64,000 nt of DNA from Labilithrix sp. (GCA_028287035.1 JAQBQL010000222.1:1-64000); one strand, 5' to 3'; numbered from the stretch's first letter, positions 17,247 to 26,710 are shown. Translations and numbers: made by a program. The notes: a model not told the origin generated them from the letters alone.

Positions 17247-17690
17247 TCACCCGAGCACCAGGGTCTGAAAGGCCCTGCGCATCGGCTCGGGGATGCTCAC
17301 CGGCTTCATGTCACGGTCCACGAACACGTGGACGAAGTAGCCGACCGCACAGAGCTCCTCGCTCCCGTGGCGGAAGATGCCGACGCCGTAGCGCACGCTC
17401 GAGGAGCCGAGCTTCTCGATGCGCAGCCCGGCGTCGATGTCGTCCGGGAACGCGACGGTCCGCAGGTAACGACACTTCGACTCGACGCACAGGCCCACCA
17501 CCGCGCCGTTCTTCGGGTCGAGGCCCGCCTCGGCGATGAGCCACCGGTTGATGACCGTGTCGAAGTACGAGTAGTAGACGACGTTGTTGACGTGACCGTA
17601 GAGGTCGTTGTCCATCCAGCGCGTCGGGATGTGGAGGAAGTGCCGGAAGTCCTGGCGGCGATCCTGGGGCACGGCGGGCTTGTCGCTCAT
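17247..17690 (-). CDS. Acyl-CoA thioesterase, 4HBT/hotdog family
   Basis: 147 residues with the hotdog-fold signature [20 protein letters not shown] near residue 23, where an Asp in the loop and the central helix are the usual catalytic elements. YVESK-like strands and a C-terminal [11 protein letters not shown] segment are as in the YbgC/FadM group. It would hydrolyse an acyl-CoA in the cytoplasm. The ATG overlaps the stop of the transhydrogenase gene (ATGA, 17687-17690), so the two are translationally coupled and may act on related metabolites. Confidence 0.88.
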   Translation of the reverse strand: MSDKPAVPQDRRQDFRHFLHIPTRWMDNDLYGHVNNVVYYSYFDTVINRWLIAEAGLDPKNGAVVGLCVESKCRYLRTVAFPDDIDAGLRIEKLGSSSVRYGVGIFRHGSEELCAVGYFVHVFVDRDMKPVSIPEPMRRAFQTLVLG

Positions 17691-19033
17691 GCGCCGGCCC
17701 TCACCGCGTTGCGCTCGGGCGACGTGAGCTTCATCGCGCCGCGGAAGAGGGCCGCCAGCTCGGGCTCCGCGACGGGGATGGGCGCGTTGTCGAGGAGACG
17801 TTTCTGCACGATGGTTCCTTTCACGAGCGCGTCGACGTCGCCCTCCCCGTAGCCGATCGCGGAGAGGCCGTGGGGGATGCCGGTGGCGCGCATGAGGCGT
17901 TCGAGCTCCGTCGCGAGGATCTCGCCCGCGTCGGCAGGGCTGGCTCCGCGGACGTCCGCGCCGAGCAGCCTGGCGCCCTCGAGGTGGCGGTCGGGGCAGG
18001 CGGCGGCGGTGGCGCGGAACACGCTCGGAGCGTTCAGCACGACCGACACCCCGTGCGGGACCATCGGCGCCTCCGCGTGGTAGCCCGGCATCGTGAAGTC
18101 CCGCACGAGACCGGCCACGGCGTACGCCATCCCGTGAGGCAGGTGGACGCCGGCATTGCCGAACGCGATGCCGGCGAGGGACGCCGCCCACGTGAGCTGC
18201 TCGCGCGCCTCGGCGTCCGACGCGTCACGGACGGCGCGCTCCAGGTACGCGCCGGCGAGACGGAGCGCCTCGACGCTGCCGAGATCGCTCCACGGATTCG
18301 CACCCTGGCTCATCGGCCGGAGGGACGGCCGCTCCGGCGCCGCGCGCTTGCCGTGGGGCCGCGCGGTGTACGACTCGAGCGCGTGACAGAGCACGTCGAA
18401 GCCGCTCGCGGCGACGACTCCGCCCGGCAACGTGGCGGTGGTCGTCGGGTCGACCAGCGCGAGGGTCGGACGCAGGCGCCGCGAGGCGATGCCCGTCTTC
18501 GCGGCGAGCGCGAGGACGTCGCACACCGCGATGCCGGTGGTCTCGCTCCCCGTACCGCACGTCGTGGGGCACGCGACGTGAGGCGGGAGCGTGCCCGGCA
18601 CCGCCGCGCCGGCGCCGACCGGCTTGTTCACGTAGGTGAGGAAGTCGGCGGGGAACGTGGCGTACAGGCTGGCCGCCTTGCACGTGTCGATGACCGACCC
18701 GCCGCCGACCGAGACGTACGCATCGAACCGTCCCTCGGAGGCGAATCGCGCCGCCGCGAGGAAGGAGGCGTCCGTGGGCTCGACGGCGGTCTCGTCGTAG
18801 ACCGCAACGTCGAGCCCCGCCGCCGCGAGCGAGCGCTTCACGATGGCGACGTGCTCGAGCGCGCCGACCCAGCGATCGGTGAAGAGCGCGATGCGTCGCG
18901 CGTCCGGCGCGACCGACCTCACGTGGTCACCTGCCTCGACGAGGGCGCCTCGTCCGAAGACGACCTGAGAGGCATCGATGGAGAAGATCCCGTCTCCGCC
19001 GGCCTCCGTCAGCCATGCATGCGCACACGCCAT
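17687..19033 (-). CDS. Hydroxyacid-oxoacid transhydrogenase (iron-containing ADH, ADHFE1-like)
   Basis: 448 residues of the iron-dependent group III alcohol dehydrogenase family. It follows the ADHFE1/HOT branch: [29 protein letters not shown] (nucleotide binding), [48 protein letters not shown] (a metal His), [14 protein letters not shown] (metal His residues) and [12 protein letters not shown] couples oxidation of 4-hydroxybutyrate to reduction of 2-oxoglutarate, using tightly bound nicotinamide. GAGG precedes the ATG by about 7 nt. It sits between a Cys-rich lipoprotein (7 nt upstream) and a coupled thioesterase in one minus-strand operon, so a role in CoA-linked hydroxyacid catabolism is plausible. 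Confidence 0.9.
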   Translation of the reverse strand: MACAHAWLTEAGGDGIFSIDASQVVFGRGALVEAGDHVRSVAPDARRIALFTDRWVGALEHVAIVKRSLAAAGLDVAVYDETAVEPTDASFLAAARFASEGRFDAYVSVGGGSVIDTCKAASLYATFPADFLTYVNKPVGAGAAVPGTLPPHVACPTTCGTGSETTGIAVCDVLALAAKTGIASRRLRPTLALVDPTTTATLPGGVVAASGFDVLCHALESYTARPHGKRAAPERPSLRPMSQGANPWSDLGSVEALRLAGAYLERAVRDASDAEAREQLTWAASLAGIAFGNAGVHLPHGMAYAVAGLVRDFTMPGYHAEAPMVPHGVSVVLNAPSVFRATAAACPDRHLEGARLLGADVRGASPADAGEILATELERLMRATGIPHGLSAIGYGEGDVDALVKGTIVQKRLLDNAPIPVAEPELAALFRGAMKLTSPERNAVRAGA

Positions 19034-19040
19034 CGCCGCC

Positions 19041-19475
19041 TCACTTGCAATAGGGACTGCACACCTCGGTCACGCACCCGGCACGCGCCGCCGCCTTCGG
19101 CTTGCAGGCCGGCGCCTGAGCGTAACACCCGTCCGCGCACGCGCAGTCGCCCGCCGCACAGGCGCTCACGCACTTGCTGATGTCGAACGTGCAGGTGGGC
19201 TCCGCCTGCTCGGCCTCGCCCTGCGCCGCGCACTTGCCACCGAACTCACGGAACTGCTCGCAATCGCACGACGGTCCCGGCGCCGCGGCGAGGCAGTCCG
19301 AGCACGTCCGCTCGCCGCGGCGTTGCCAGGCGACGCGGAGCTCGCACGACTGCTTCACGTCGTCCACGCCGTTGCCCGCCGCGGCCGGCGCGGTGGACGG
19401 GCTCGACGAGCTGCTGCAGGCGCTCACGACGAGAGTGAACGCGAGGCAGATCGAAGAAGCGGCGCGCGAGAACAT
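19041..19475 (-). CDS. Cys-rich lipoprotein
   Basis: 144 residues. The signal peptide ends in a good lipobox, VVSAC, with lipidated Cys20, followed by a Ser/Pro/Ala linker. The mature part has sixteen further cysteines, several as CxxC or CxC (CSDC, CDC, CACADGC), and ends CSPYCK. This suggests an extracytoplasmic disulfide-rich or metal-binding protein. No known domain is recognised. It is only 7 nt upstream of the transhydrogenase gene on the same strand, yet nothing in its sequence connects it to that enzyme. Confidence 0.7.
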   Translation of the reverse strand: MFSRAASSICLAFTLVVSACSSSSSPSTAPAAAGNGVDDVKQSCELRVAWQRRGERTCSDCLAAAPGPSCDCEQFREFGGKCAAQGEAEQAEPTCTFDISKCVSACAAGDCACADGCYAQAPACKPKAAARAGCVTEVCSPYCK

Positions 19476-19586
19476 CGCTCTAGCGTTGCCACGAAAATGC
19501 CCGAAGGCCCAGACCGAACGTATCGGGCTGAGCCTTGGGTCGCGTGCGCGAGTGAGCGGCGCGCGCCGCCCACGATGACGAGAGAC

Positions 19587-19886
19587 TCAGTCGTTCGCCT
19601 TCTGGCGAGCCTCGCCCTTCAGCTCGCGGGCCTTGCCCTCGACCTGCATCTGCTCGTTGTCGATGGCCGCGCCGATGCGGTTCTTGACGGCGCCGGTGAC
19701 CTCCTCGATCGCGCCCTTGACGCGCTCGCCAGCCTTCGCCGCCTCCTGCTTGCCCTGGCCCTTGAGCTCCTTGGCCTTGCCCTCGGCTTCCATCTGCTCG
19801 TTGCCGATCAGCGCGCCGACGTTCTTCTTGATCGCGCCGCCGATTTCCTCGGCCTTGCCTTCACCACGGTTCGCTTCGTTGCTCAT
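19587..19886 (-). CDS. CsbD-family stress-response protein (two repeats)
   Basis: 99 residues made of two CsbD units. Each has the signature GKAEEIGGAIK or GERVKGAIEEVTG, then NEQMEAEGKAKELKG or NEQMQVEGKARELKG. Family members are small, charged, helical proteins induced by general stress; the biochemical role is unknown. A single CsbD unit is the rule, so this is a tandem duplication. The ATG is preceded by AAAGGAC at good spacing, unlike the leaderless genes nearby. It stands alone, with 173 bp upstream that hold no recognisable gene. Confidence 0.9.
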   Translation of the reverse strand: MSNEANRGEGKAEEIGGAIKKNVGALIGNEQMEAEGKAKELKGQGKQEAAKAGERVKGAIEEVTGAVKNRIGAAIDNEQMQVEGKARELKGEARQKAND

Positions 19887-20059
19887 GACTTGTCCTTTGG
19901 TAAGTGGCGCGGATTGCGCGATGGGGGTTCGTCGAGGGTCATCGCAAGCGTCGTGCCTGCTCGCGGTATGCCGATTCACACGTTTCAGGCCTGCCGGAGC
20001 GGCGCGAATCGCGACATGGCGGCAAGGACGCCGCGCACCGAGGCGCGGCGATGCGGCGC

Positions 20060-20314
20060 TCAGCGCCGGCCGCCCTCGATCCGCGCGAGGACTGCCCGGG
20101 CCGTGCCGGACAGCCCGTCCGGGTCGAGCGCGGCCTCGACCTGGCGGAGCGCTCGCGCGAGCACCTCGGCACGGTGCCGCCCCGCCGCATCCAGATCGTG
20201 CCACGCGGGATGGTAACGAAGCTCGTCCCGTGATGCGGGCCGGTAGGCGGCGGCCACCTGCTCGACGAGCAGATCCGTCGTCGGGTCCCCCGTGCCTCCT
20301 CCGGGCTGCGTCAC
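20060..20314 (-). CDS. Small hypothetical protein coupled to a sigma factor
   Basis: 84 residues from a GTG that overlaps the sigma factor stop codon (GTGA, 20311-20314). It is helical and charged (TTDLLVEQVAAAYRPASRDE, then RAEVLARALRQVEAALDPDG). It has no cysteine and no membrane segment, so it is not a ZAS-type anti-sigma factor. Its position directly after and coupled to the sigma gene suggests it modulates that factor, but this is inference. No family is recognised. Confidence 0.6.
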   Translation of the reverse strand: MTQPGGGTGDPTTDLLVEQVAAAYRPASRDELRYHPAWHDLDAAGRHRAEVLARALRQVEAALDPDGLSGTARAVLARIEGGRR

Positions 20315-20883
20315 GACCCGAGCTCCGCGACCGAGGCGATGCCGGCCTTCTCGAGACAGGCCGCGAGCAGCTTGCGCGCGCGGCCGAAGTTCTGGAGGAA
20401 CGTGTTGAGGCGCATGCCGAGGTGCTGCGCGAGCGCGTCGTCGGCCTGCCCTCCCTCGGCGGAGAGCCGCGCGTCGAACACGAGGCGCGGTTGCGCTGGC
20501 AGGCGCTCGTGGCACCGGGCGAGCACCTCCCGGAGGAGCGGGTCGGGCTCCGCGATGAGCTCGCCGGCGTCATCGGCGAGGGCGCGCTCGAGGTGCTCGT
20601 CGGTCGTCGGCGTGGCCCGCGTGCGACGGACCTCGCTCACCGCGAGGTTCCTCGCGATGCGGACCGCGAGGCGGAGGAGCCCGTTCGGGCGCCCGTCGGC
20701 GACGAACCGCGGCGCCACCCGCCACACGCGGAGGAGGCTCTCCTGGAGCACGGACTCGACGTCGACCACCGTGACGAACGACCGGAGGCTCACGCGCAGC
20801 GAGCCTTCCGCGCGCGCCATCCACTGCGCGAAGGCACGCGTGTCGCCGGCGAGGATGTCAGGGAGGAAGACGTCGAGGTCCAT
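20311..20883 (-). CDS. Sigma-70 family RNA polymerase sigma factor
   Basis: 190 residues. A region 2-like part covers about 10-85 (FAQWMARAEGSLRVSL, VESVLQESLLRVWRVAPRF, LAVRIARNLAVSEVRR). A region 4-like part covers about 125-185 (HERLPAQPRLVFDARLSAEG, then LAQHLGMRLNTFLQNFGRAR). The DNA-binding helix diverges from the usual TVxSR pattern, with NTFLQNFGRARK in its place. It starts 17 nt after the VIT/vWA gene and is followed by a coupled small gene, so all three form an operon. The sigma fold is fairly clear; its targets are unknown. Confidence 0.75.
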   Translation of the reverse strand: MDLDVFLPDILAGDTRAFAQWMARAEGSLRVSLRSFVTVVDVESVLQESLLRVWRVAPRFVADGRPNGLLRLAVRIARNLAVSEVRRTRATPTTDEHLERALADDAGELIAEPDPLLREVLARCHERLPAQPRLVFDARLSAEGGQADDALAQHLGMRLNTFLQNFGRARKLLAACLEKAGIASVAELGS

Positions 20884-20900
20884 GGTCCGTGAGCGCGCGG

Positions 20901-23141
20901 TCAGGTGAAGAGCCGCACGAGGAGGGCCACCAGCGCCAGGGCAGCGAGGAGGAGCACGACGAGGAGCCACCTCCGCGATCGTCGCGCAACGGGGGCGGGA
21001 GCCGCCGCCTCGGCGGGAGGAGGCGGCGGGGCCGCAGCCTCGGGGACGCTCCGCGAGATGCTGGCGAGCGGCGACGGCGGAGGCGCCGCTCCGAAGTGGT
21101 CGGTGGCGGCAGGCGGCGGCGGCGCGCCGGTGCCCCTGCTGACCGCGCGCGCCGGAGCGGGAAGTGACGCCAGGCGTTTCCGCACCATGGTCGGGCCGCC
21201 GCCGATGGGAGCCGCCGCCCCGCGCGGCATCACCATCATCGACTGCATCACGACCGCCGGCGCGGGTGCGCCCGCGAAGCTCGCCATCGTCGTGCCGTAA
21301 GGGAGCTCCTGGGGAATGGCCTCGCGCCGCGCCCGGCGCGACGGGTCGACGCTCACGTCGTCGTCGATCGCGAGCCACGAGGTGCGACGGGTCGCGATCT
21401 GGAAGACCATCCCGAGGCTCTCGATCTCGCGGTCGATGGCCTGCACCTCGCGCCCGATCGTCCACCGCATCTCGAGGTCGGCCACGCGCTCCCGCGCGAA
21501 CAGCGCCGGGATCGCCTGGCTCCCCTCGCCGGACGCGCAGGGCGCGACCACGATCCGCTGCTCCCAGGTGCCCCGTGCGAGCTGCCCCCGCAGGACCAGC
21601 TCGCCGCCCGAGGGCTTCACCGCGAGAGCCGCGAGCACCGGCGCGCCGGCGAACACGTCGGGCAGGTGCTCGGGCGCCTGCTCGACGAGCGCGTCGCCCG
21701 AGAGCACGAGGTCCGTGAGCACCGGGTCACGCGTCCGGTCGATCAGGCGCCTGGCCGCGCGCTCGGCGTCCTCGCCGGGTCCGACCAGCACCTCGGCGCC
21801 GCGACCGGCGCGCGCCAGCGAAGCCGCGAGGGTCCGGTTCGCGGCCGCGCCGACCCCGACGACGTGGAGCCGGCACCCCGCGGGCAAGCTCTCGTGGAGG
21901 AGCGTGACGATGCGCTCCTCGCCGCCCACGTAGCCGTCCGTGACGAGCACGACCTGGCGCTGGGCGCCCGGCCGGAGCCCCTGCAGCGCCTCGAGCACCG
22001 CCGCATGCATCTCGGTACCGCCGGAGGCCTCGCGCGCCATCACCCACGCGATCGCCGCCGCCTTGTCGCGCGGCGTCGCGTGGACCGGGGCCGGCGACCA
22101 GCGGTTCGGACGCATCGAGAACTCCACGATCTCGAGGCGATCGTGGGCGCGGAGCGAGTCGATGAGACAGGCCACGACGCGCTTGCCGAGGTCGAGCGGC
22201 GGCCCGCCCATCGACCCGCTGGTATCGAGGAGGACGATGAGATCGCGCGGCACCGTCTCGTGGTCCCCCGAAGGCGTGGGCGGGACGATCGAGACGAGCG
22301 CGTAGGCATGGCGCCCGTGCGGGGAGCCGCTCACCGGGCGCGCGACCTGCGCGTGGACCCCGACCGCGCGCTGCGCGACGGGCCAGCGGACGACGATGTC
22401 GCGATCGAGCCGCTCGCCCTCGCGCGCGGCGAGCTCGTGGGTGCCTCCCCCGCCGGCGACCGGCCGGAGGCGGTGCGAAGGAGAGCTCACCGAGCCGCCC
22501 GGGGCGAGCGCGTCGGCGACCGCCACCTCGAGCTGGAGGCGCGCCCGGATGCCGCCGTCGGCGAGCTCGACGTGCGAGGCGCGCCGGTCGGCCGCGCTCG
22601 CCTCCGCGCCGAGGTACCGCGGTCCGATCACCGTCGGGAAGCGCAGCTCCCACTCACCCTCGTCGGTCCAGCCGAGGCGCTGATCGATCACGATCTCGGC
22701 CACGATCGTCTGACGCGCGGGAAGGTTTCCGATCTCCTGGGTGAAGACGTCGGCCTTGTCCTGCTCGAGGAGCGCCGCGGTGTGCCCGGTCGCGATCGCC
22801 TCCTCGAACCGCGCTCGCGCCGACTCCTTGCGATCGATCTTCCCGGCGATGGTGCGCGCGCCGATGCGGAAGGAGTACCCGGAGACCGCGCCGTCGTGCG
22901 GCAGGGGCATCCGGTAGGTCACGTGGAGCGTCTCGTCGTAGGGGTTCTCGAACGTCTGTTCGAGCACGACCCGTGCGAGGCCGGCGCCGGCCCGGGCGCG
23001 GAGACGAGCCCCGACCAGCGGGAGCGATCGGCCGTCCGGCGCGCGCAGCTCGGCGCCCGGGAGGTCGTCGCGGTCGGCGGGGGTGGCGGACATTCGGTAG
23101 GGAGAGCCGGGAGTGGGTGCGGAGCCGTAGGCTAGCGTCAT
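20901..23141 (-). CDS. VIT and von Willebrand A domain membrane protein
   Basis: About 746 residues. A VIT domain (about 25-160) includes VVLEQTFENPYDETLHVTYR and FEEAIATGHTAALLEQ. A vWA domain (about 265-440) has the MIDAS motif DTSGSMGGPP. After a Pro/Ala-rich stretch, one C-terminal membrane helix (VVLLLAALALVALLVRLF) anchors it. The plan resembles inter-alpha-trypsin-inhibitor heavy-chain and bacterial VIT proteins that mediate cell-surface protein contacts. The start at 23141 has AAAGG 7 nt upstream; MSATPADRDD at 23093 lacks one. The sigma factor gene follows after 17 nt. Confidence 0.87.
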   Translation of the reverse strand: MTLAYGSAPTPGSPYRMSATPADRDDLPGAELRAPDGRSLPLVGARLRARAGAGLARVVLEQTFENPYDETLHVTYRMPLPHDGAVSGYSFRIGARTIAGKIDRKESARARFEEAIATGHTAALLEQDKADVFTQEIGNLPARQTIVAEIVIDQRLGWTDEGEWELRFPTVIGPRYLGAEASAADRRASHVELADGGIRARLQLEVAVADALAPGGSVSSPSHRLRPVAGGGGTHELAAREGERLDRDIVVRWPVAQRAVGVHAQVARPVSGSPHGRHAYALVSIVPPTPSGDHETVPRDLIVLLDTSGSMGGPPLDLGKRVVACLIDSLRAHDRLEIVEFSMRPNRWSPAPVHATPRDKAAAIAWVMAREASGGTEMHAAVLEALQGLRPGAQRQVVLVTDGYVGGEERIVTLLHESLPAGCRLHVVGVGAAANRTLAASLARAGRGAEVLVGPGEDAERAARRLIDRTRDPVLTDLVLSGDALVEQAPEHLPDVFAGAPVLAALAVKPSGGELVLRGQLARGTWEQRIVVAPCASGEGSQAIPALFARERVADLEMRWTIGREVQAIDREIESLGMVFQIATRRTSWLAIDDDVSVDPSRRARREAIPQELPYGTTMASFAGAPAPAVVMQSMMVMPRGAAAPIGGGPTMVRKRLASLPAPARAVSRGTGAPPPPAATDHFGAAPPPSPLASISRSVPEAAAPPPPPAEAAAPAPVARRSRRWLLVVLLLAALALVALLVRLFT

Positions 23142-23226
23142 GAGCGACCTTTCGTGGGGTTCGCCCGGCCAACGCTGCGAGACACCTCCCTGGTGACAAG
23201 GATTCGTCACGCGCCCCAGAAATCGT

Positions 23227-24762
23227 TCAGCCGCCGCCGAGCCACACGCCGAATCGCTCGCCGATCATGAGGCTGGCGAGGTTCGTGTTGGAGCTCGTGA
23301 TGGTCGGCATGAGGCTCGCGTCGGCGACGAAGAGGCCGGTCACGCCTCGCACCCGCCCCCGCCCGTCGGTCGCGGCGCGCGGGTCCCCATCGGGCCCCAT
23401 CGGCACCGTCCCGCACGGGTGATACCCCGAGCCGGTGATCTGCTGGAGCGGCCGCCGCAGCGCGCCCTCGTCGTCGAACGGACGGGTGCTCGGGTAGATG
23501 GGCCGCGCCAGCGCCGTGAGCGCCTTCGTCTTGGCGAGCCGAGCGACCCACCGGAGCGCCTCGACCATCGCGGCACGGTCGCTCTCGACGCCGAGCAGGT
23601 TGGAACGGATGACGGGCCGCTCGTCGGCCCGGGCCGAGCCGAAGCGCAGCGTTCCTTCCGCTCGCGACTTCCCGACCACCGCGGCCAGCGTGACCCCGGG
23701 GACCGGCAGGCGCGGCAAGGGCACGAACGATCCGGGCTGGATCTGCATGTCGTTCGGCCCGATGCCGCCGGTCGACGCGTAGCGGTACACCGTCTGGACG
23801 AGCGGATGATCGACCCTGGACATGCCCGCCTTGTGGGGCAGGAAGAAGATGGCGACGCCCGGGTGATCGAGAAGCCGGGCCCCGACGCCGGGGACGTCGG
23901 CGACGAGCTGCACGCCGAGACGCGCACACTCCTGGGCGGGACCCACGCCGGATCGCAGGAGGACGCCTGGCGTCGCGATCGCGCCGGCCGAGAGCACCAC
24001 GCGGTCGCCGAGGATCTCCTTCACGCGCCCGAAGCGCTCGACCTCCACGCCGATGGCACGCTTGCCCCGGAAGAGCACCCGGCGCACGCTCGTGTCGGCG
24101 GCGATCGTCAGGTTGGCGCGGGCCCGCACGCGCGCGCCGAGGTACGCCCGCGCCGCGCTGATCCGCTGGCCTTCGATCTTGTTCATCGCGTGCGGACCGA
24201 CGCCGGTGAGGGTCGGGTCGTTCGTGTCGGCGCAGGGCGGAAACCCGAGCTCGCCGCACGCCTCCACGAACGCCGCCTGCCAGGGCACGAGCTCGGACGG
24301 CGGATGCCGACGGATGGGCAGCGGCCCCTCGCCTCCGTGCCACTCCGTCGCGCCGTAGTCGAGGTCGCGCTCCAGCCGCTTGAACGCCGGAAGACAGTGC
24401 TCCCAGGACCACTCGGGGAGCCCGAGCGACGCCCATTCGTCGTAGTCGTACGGCATGCCACGGAGAGCGATGCAGGTGTTCACCGCCGACGACCCGCCCA
24501 CCACCCGACCGCGCGGAAAGCCCATGGTGAGCGCGCTCCAGAACCGATGCTCGGTGGCGCGGTAGGCGTAGCCCCAGTCGTGCGAGAAGAGCGAGTTCTG
24601 GCGTCCGTCGCGGAGCGCCGCGGGCAAGGTGTCCGGTGACTCGCCGGCGGTCGGGAAGTCGGGGCCCGCCTCCACGAGCACGACCTCGTGCTGCTCGGTC
24701 TCGGTGAGGCGCGAGGCGATCACCGATCCGGCCGAGCCTGCGCCGACAACGATCGTCCGCAT
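23227..24762 (-). CDS. GMC-family FAD-dependent oxidoreductase (choline dehydrogenase-like)
   Basis: 511 residues. The N-terminus MRTIVVGAGSAGSVIASRL is the Rossmann FAD motif. The GMC signatures follow: GFPRGRVVGGSSAVNTCIAL (about 75-95) and LSAGAIATPGVLLRSG. Near the C-terminus GSGYHPCGTVPMG carries the catalytic His region, and VADASLMPTITSSNTN is the closing FAD contact. It should oxidise an alcohol with FAD; the substrate cannot be told from sequence. A TAGAGT hexamer ends 7 nt before the ATG, within the 15-nt gap after the upstream membrane-protein gene, so it may have its own leaderless promoter as well as read-through. Confidence 0.9.
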   Translation of the reverse strand: MRTIVVGAGSAGSVIASRLTETEQHEVVLVEAGPDFPTAGESPDTLPAALRDGRQNSLFSHDWGYAYRATEHRFWSALTMGFPRGRVVGGSSAVNTCIALRGMPYDYDEWASLGLPEWSWEHCLPAFKRLERDLDYGATEWHGGEGPLPIRRHPPSELVPWQAAFVEACGELGFPPCADTNDPTLTGVGPHAMNKIEGQRISAARAYLGARVRARANLTIAADTSVRRVLFRGKRAIGVEVERFGRVKEILGDRVVLSAGAIATPGVLLRSGVGPAQECARLGVQLVADVPGVGARLLDHPGVAIFFLPHKAGMSRVDHPLVQTVYRYASTGGIGPNDMQIQPGSFVPLPRLPVPGVTLAAVVGKSRAEGTLRFGSARADERPVIRSNLLGVESDRAAMVEALRWVARLAKTKALTALARPIYPSTRPFDDEGALRRPLQQITGSGYHPCGTVPMGPDGDPRAATDGRGRVRGVTGLFVADASLMPTITSSNTNLASLMIGERFGVWLGGG

Positions 24763-24769
24763 GGTGCGG

Positions 24770-24775
24770 ACTCTA
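24770..24775 (-). promoter_or_regulatory. -10-like hexamer TAGAGT, leaderless GMC gene
   Basis: TAGAGT on the minus strand ends 7 nt before the ATG at 24762. It lies in the short gap right after the stop codon of the upstream gene. Confidence 0.45.
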
Positions 24776-24777
24776 CT

Positions 24778-25857
24778 TCATCTCGCGCGGAAGAGCGGCC
24801 CCAGGCGGGCGAGGTGCTCTTCCACGTCCTCCCGCTCGTCCTCGAGCGCTGCCGCAACGCGCACCCGGACCTCGGGATCCTCCACGACGCGGACGAGCGC
24901 CTCGCGCGGCTCGCCGTGCCGGACCCGGAGCAACCGGGCGGCGCCCATGCGCGCGTCGAGCGGCGCCGCGCCGTCGCCGAGCATGCTCCAGAGATCCTCC
25001 TGCTCGAGCGGGGTGCCGCGGTAAACGTCGCCGGCCCCGGGCAGCGCGTCGAGGCGCGCCAACCAGGCGCCCACCTGCTCGCCGCCCCGTGCGAGCCGCG
25101 GCGCGTAGCTCGCGCTGGCCTCCGCCGCGGCGGGCTCGCCGGCCTCGTCCTCGTCCTCGCCCAGGTGCAGCGCCACGTGCCGATCCCACGAGGTCGTGCC
25201 CACCGACTGCGCGTGGCCCGGCAGGACCCGCCGCGCGATCAGCAGGGCCATCGCGAGCAGCGCGGCGAGCACGCCGCCCATCCCGAAGATGGCTTTGCCA
25301 TGCGCGAGGCCGGGCGTCTGGAACGTCTGGAGAGCGCTGAGCAGGTAGAGCGGCGCACACGCGAGGGCGGCGCTCGTGACCAGCGCCTGCAGGACCGCGA
25401 GCAGATGCTTCACCGGCGCGAGCCGCAGCTCTCCGAAGGCCGGCGAAGGCACGGCGAGGGCCTCGACGATCTGCCGCGCGTCCTCGGCGCGCTCGACCTC
25501 CACGAACATGAGATCGCGGCCGCGACGGATGGCGACGCTGTGCCCGTGCTTCCCCTGCGCCACGCGGAGGCCGGTCACCGAAGCGCCGTCGACCACCTGG
25601 CCGCCCACCCGAACGCGCCCCCGCTCGAGCGTCACCTTCTCGACCTCGCCCTGGTGCCGCCACGAGAGCCACGGCCCGACGCCGCCGATGCCGATCAGGA
25701 GCGCGACGAACGCGTACACGCCGAACTCGGGCGGCCGGAACGCGCGGGTGCCGAGGAGGTCATCGAGCACCACGGCCGCGAGCCCGCACGCCGCCATCGC
25801 CGTCACGGCGAGCGCGACGCGCGACTCCTCTCTCTTCCTCACGACGCGCGCGATCAC
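24778..25857 (-). CDS. Membrane protein of unknown function
   Basis: 359 residues from a GTG. Two N-terminal membrane segments (about 15-32 and 46-64) are followed by a cytoplasmic PH-like beta region (EVEKVTLERGRVRVGGQVVDGASV), then two more segments (about 155-178 and 188-208). The C-terminal 120 residues are soluble and helical, with a HEAT-like pattern (DARMGAARLLRVRHGEPREALVRVVEDPEVRVRV, in pieces). No enzyme motif is visible. It precedes the GMC oxidoreductase by 15 nt on the same strand. The GTG has TAAGCT ending 6 nt upstream. Confidence 0.65.
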   Translation of the reverse strand: MIARVVRKREESRVALAVTAMAACGLAAVVLDDLLGTRAFRPPEFGVYAFVALLIGIGGVGPWLSWRHQGEVEKVTLERGRVRVGGQVVDGASVTGLRVAQGKHGHSVAIRRGRDLMFVEVERAEDARQIVEALAVPSPAFGELRLAPVKHLLAVLQALVTSAALACAPLYLLSALQTFQTPGLAHGKAIFGMGGVLAALLAMALLIARRVLPGHAQSVGTTSWDRHVALHLGEDEDEAGEPAAAEASASYAPRLARGGEQVGAWLARLDALPGAGDVYRGTPLEQEDLWSMLGDGAAPLDARMGAARLLRVRHGEPREALVRVVEDPEVRVRVAAALEDEREDVEEHLARLGPLFRAR

Positions 25858-25863
25858 TCCTGG

Positions 25864-25869
25864 AGCTTA
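25864..25869 (-). promoter_or_regulatory. -10-like hexamer TAAGCT, leaderless membrane protein gene
   Basis: TAAGCT on the minus strand ends 6 nt before the GTG at 25857. An AGGA sits 1 nt before the start, too close to act as a Shine-Dalgarno. Confidence 0.5.
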
Positions 25870-25896
25870 ACGCGCCACGTCGAAAAGTCGTTCCGC

Positions 25897-26710
25897 CTAC
25901 TTCGTCACCACGCGGAGGCCACGCGCGACGAGCGGCTGGATCGTGTCGAGGTTGTTGATGGCGCAGCCCTCGACATAGAGGAACTTGAGCTTCTCGAGGC
26001 CCTTCAGCGCGCTCACGTCCGTCACGTTCGTGTGCTTGATGCTCAGCTTCTCGAGCTTCTTCGCCTTGGCCAGCGGCGCGAGATCGGTCACCTGCGTGTC
26101 GTCGAGCTGGAGCTCGGTGAGGTTCACGAGGGTCGCGAGCGGCGCGATGTCCCGCACGTGGGTGCGCCCGAGGTCGAGGCGATCCATGAGCACGAGCTTC
26201 TCGAGCGGCTTCAGGTCCTCCACCTCGTTGATCGAGGCGCGGAGGGTCTCGAGCTGCGTGAGGTTCGCGATGGGCGACAGATCGCGCAGCTTTCCGGGCG
26301 GCAGGAACAGGTGCTTCAGGCCGGTCATCTTCGGGATGACGCACGCGTCGAGCTCGTCGATCGTCGCCTTCTTCGTGAGGTTCAGCGAGCGGACGTTCGG
26401 GAGATCGCTCGTCTTGATGACGTCGTTCGGCTTCTTCGACAGCTTGAGGCGGAGCTCGGCATCGAGATCCTTGTCGGCGAGCGCGAGCTCCGGACCCGTC
26501 GGGCAGATGACGTCCTTCTTCGGGGCGGGCTCGCTCGAGGCGGCGGCGCTCGGCGGCGGGGCGGGGAGAGGCAGCGCGGCGTCGACCGAGGCCTCGTCCG
26601 TCGTCTTCGCGAGCAGCTCGGCCCTCTTCTTGTCCTCATCGCAGCCCGTGAGGACGAGGGAACCGAGCGAGGAGCGACAAAACGACGAAAGAGGAGCGGC
26701 CGGTCTTCAT
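25897..26710 (-). CDS. Leucine-rich-repeat lipoprotein, apparent frameshift in signal peptide
   Basis: The frame ending at 25897 encodes, after a perfect lipobox LTGC, a charged and Pro/Ala-rich linker and about seven 22-residue leucine-rich repeats of the LxxLxxLxLxxTxVxD type, as in internalin-like or SDS22-like proteins. It ends LVARGLRVVTK. That frame has no start codon between the upstream TGA (26709) and the lipobox. In the neighbouring frame an ATG at 26710 begins MKTGRSSFVVLSLLA, an ideal signal start, which then shifts out before the lipobox. One extra base between about 26660 and 26690 explains both. It may be a sequencing error, a real mutation or +1 frameshifting. The divergent zinc-ribbon gene is 30 bp away. 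Confidence 0.7.
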
